Of a stretch of 64,000 nucleotides of DNA, positions 62,159 through 64,000 are shown piece by piece; position 1 is the first letter of the stretch; the number at the start of each line of letters is the position of its first letter. The notes under the pieces are model-generated. The model worked only from the letters and a program-made list of their open reading frames with translations, was not told where the DNA came from and did no database searches. The stretch lies in contig NC_088170.1 of NCBI RefSeq assembly GCF_028769735.1, forward strand, positions 53,105,585-53,169,584, written 5' to 3'. Source of the stretch: Zonotrichia leucophrys gambelii (lineage: Eukaryota; Chordata; Aves; Passeriformes; Passerellidae). Both the position numbers and the translations under genes were made by a program.

Positions 62159-64000
62159 TTCTACTAATTGCTATAATATATTTTAAGAGCATTAGTCAGT
62201 TTAGGTTTTTTTTCCTTTTTTTAATTCCTGAGACTACCAGCAAAACAGGAGAGAAAATCGAACTACACTCTAAAGTACTCTCTATTGGACCCTATTGTTT
62301 TCTGGATCTACTTTTTATTGTTTTGTTGCTACATCATTCAGAGATCACTAGAGGACCATCCATTTTATATAAGTTCTTCAGAACATCTGCAGGATTTTGA
62401 AGTCAATTTTATTATCAGGAAATCCTTCCAGGAGAGAGAAACATAACTAATGGAAACATAACTTTTATTCTTGCTCTTTTCTTAATCTAAATTAGATACT
62501 TTCTGACGGAATGCTAAATATCTCTTGCTCTGAAAAAAAATTTGTTAAGAGCTGCGGATTATCCTCTAGACTCTATGGCTTGCTGCAAGGGTGCAGTATT
62601 ATGTGAGAAGGGGAATTTGCTGAGTCTTGAAGCCATGCTTGCAACTGATTTTATGCCTACATTTCTCTTCATAAAAGTCATTGCTTGTTCAACCCTTAAG
62701 CAACGTTTTCCAGTTGAAAAAGGCAAACTGATGGAAACCAAGACATCACTCAAATATTCCAACCTTAAACATAAAGTCTTCTATGTTTATATCAGTTTTT
62801 TTGGGGTTGTTTTATATATTAATACCTTAATTTTTGGGGACCTTATTATATGATCCTTCATCTTGGAAGTAAAATGTCTTTTCTGTATCTCTGGACATCT
62901 TTAGACCTGCATAGAATAAAATGTACCAGGAAGACACCAGGATATACCAGATTGTTTTCTTTGGTAATATTTCCAGATGAATTTTCCAGGTTCATGTACT
63001 GTCACTAAAAATTATTAACATATATAATGATAGATTATTTGAAGTTACAGCTTATCATGAATATATCTGAAAATCCAGAACTGTTAAACTCAGCTGTCCA
63101 AGATCCAGATTCCTACTCTGTTAAAATTTCACCTGACTGATTAACAACTGCAGATATATTTACATAAAATTTTAAAGCATTTCATGACTGGATATTGCCA
63201 TTTTTAAGGCAAAGAACAGTAGGGTCATAAAGCACTCATTCTATTAGAGGTAGCCAAGTCGTTGTCTGAGAGAAAAAGATGAATATGTTAGAATATGTAA
63301 TTTTTATGTGAGAAGTGATGTTTGAGGAGGGATTTCGAAAAAAATGGATGAATGCCAGTGGCACTAGTTTGGAAATTATTTTGATTTTATTATTCTGATC
63401 TCTCTGCACCGAGATTATAAATTTATAATTTACTGAGATTCATATATATTATATACAAAATCTCCAAAGAAATCCTGCCACATTAAAAAAACATGAAAAT
63501 TTAAAAATGTAATTCCTGAAACAGAAGAATGTCTCTACTTGAATTCTATCTCTGTACATTTGTGTATTACAAAGTAGCCTTAAATTTGCATGACCATTCA
63601 CTAGTATAGTCACAATAGTTTGTGATTCTTCCATCCTCTGGGTCAGACTGCTAATTTATACTCTTTATTTTCTCTCTATGCTGTCTGCTTCAGATTTTGC
63701 TCCATCTGCTTTACTTACCTGGCTCCATACTGTCCTCATCCTCTGATTAACTGATTGCTTTCACATCTCAAGTCACCATCGGTTGGTTAGATTCCCTTTT
63801 GTGTTTACTATTCTGATTTTAGAACGATCTGCAGAAGTATTGACCATTTACTCTACAAGTGTGTATGAGCAAATCAGCTCTTGAGGTGATGGTGGGTAAG
63901 GAGCTAATCTTACCTTATTGAGTGAACAAAAGCTAATTTTGTTCCTCTCTCTGTCTAAAATGTAAGCAGTAAATTTTTTTCTGTCTTATTAATAGATATT

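Larger units (their letters stand above)
41982..64000. other. Unique AT-rich DNA, no gene recognised
   Basis: Twenty-two kilobases without a supported gene, RNA gene or recognisable mobile element. Open frames are all under about 105 codons and unremarkable. The moderately GC-rich interval 55140-55490 has overlapping frames of 96-99 codons on both strands, without domains. Minor repeats include (CAAA)n at 52121-52141, (AAAT/CAAA)n at 60221-60250, an A/T-only tract near 59745-59812, a 14-bp duplication at 62131-62158 and a hairpin at 57709-57737. At 42880-42910 the phrase TTTGAAGTCAATGGGAATAC recalls old amniote repeats but is too short to assign. Confidence 0.65.

Noticed and set aside
1..64000. 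CRISPR arrays, tRNA, rRNA, bacterial or phage genes
   Set aside because: No regularly spaced direct repeats, no cloverleaf with A and B boxes, and no dense coding; all evidence points to vertebrate nuclear DNA.

Overview
The window reads as a 64-kb piece of a bird nuclear genome, possibly a songbird. It is AT-rich and CpG-poor, has no long open reading frames, and carries typical avian transposable elements: CR1 LINE copies with recognisable reverse-transcriptase coding remnants, an ERVL-type long LTR with a 5-bp target duplication, an ERVK-like LTR with a 6-bp target duplication, and a third LTR of avian type. Family assignments come from memory of avian repeat families and were not checked against a database.

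I found no protein-coding gene and no rRNA, tRNA, CRISPR or bacterial-type element. The open frames present are short, lack codon or domain signals, and mostly overlap repeats or each other on both strands. The window is therefore intergenic (gene-desert-like) or lies inside a very large intron. One 96-bp stretch (38542-38637) has the form of an internal exon, with a strong acceptor, a strong donor and one open phase across it.

Layout. 1-9733: unique AT-rich DNA. 9734-10080: two microsatellites, (GGAA)n and (TG)n, about 200 bp apart. 10081-19476: unique DNA with a 116-bp near-perfect palindrome (15752-15867) and a GC/CpG-rich patch (about 16880-17060). 19477-19906: ERVK-like solo LTR on the minus strand with a 6-bp target duplication. 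About 19920-21440: decayed CR1 on the minus strand, interrupted by a 495-bp GC-rich insert flanked by a 12-bp direct repeat. About 27650-28420: a much older CR1-type LINE on the plus strand. 31707-32754: complete ERVL-type solo LTR on the plus strand. 33711-33781: nested inverted repeat, half of which recurs at 35034. 38542-38637: candidate exon. 39896-40562: well-preserved LTR with TATA and polyadenylation signals. 41875-41981: a three-copy tandem repeat running into a perfect 19-bp-arm palindrome. 41982-64000: unique AT-rich DNA with minor simple repeats and one hairpin.

Nothing here forms an operon-like or multi-gene system. The main functional candidates are RNA-level (the 15752-15867 hairpin and the 38542-38637 exon) or regulatory (LTR promoters and the CpG patch).
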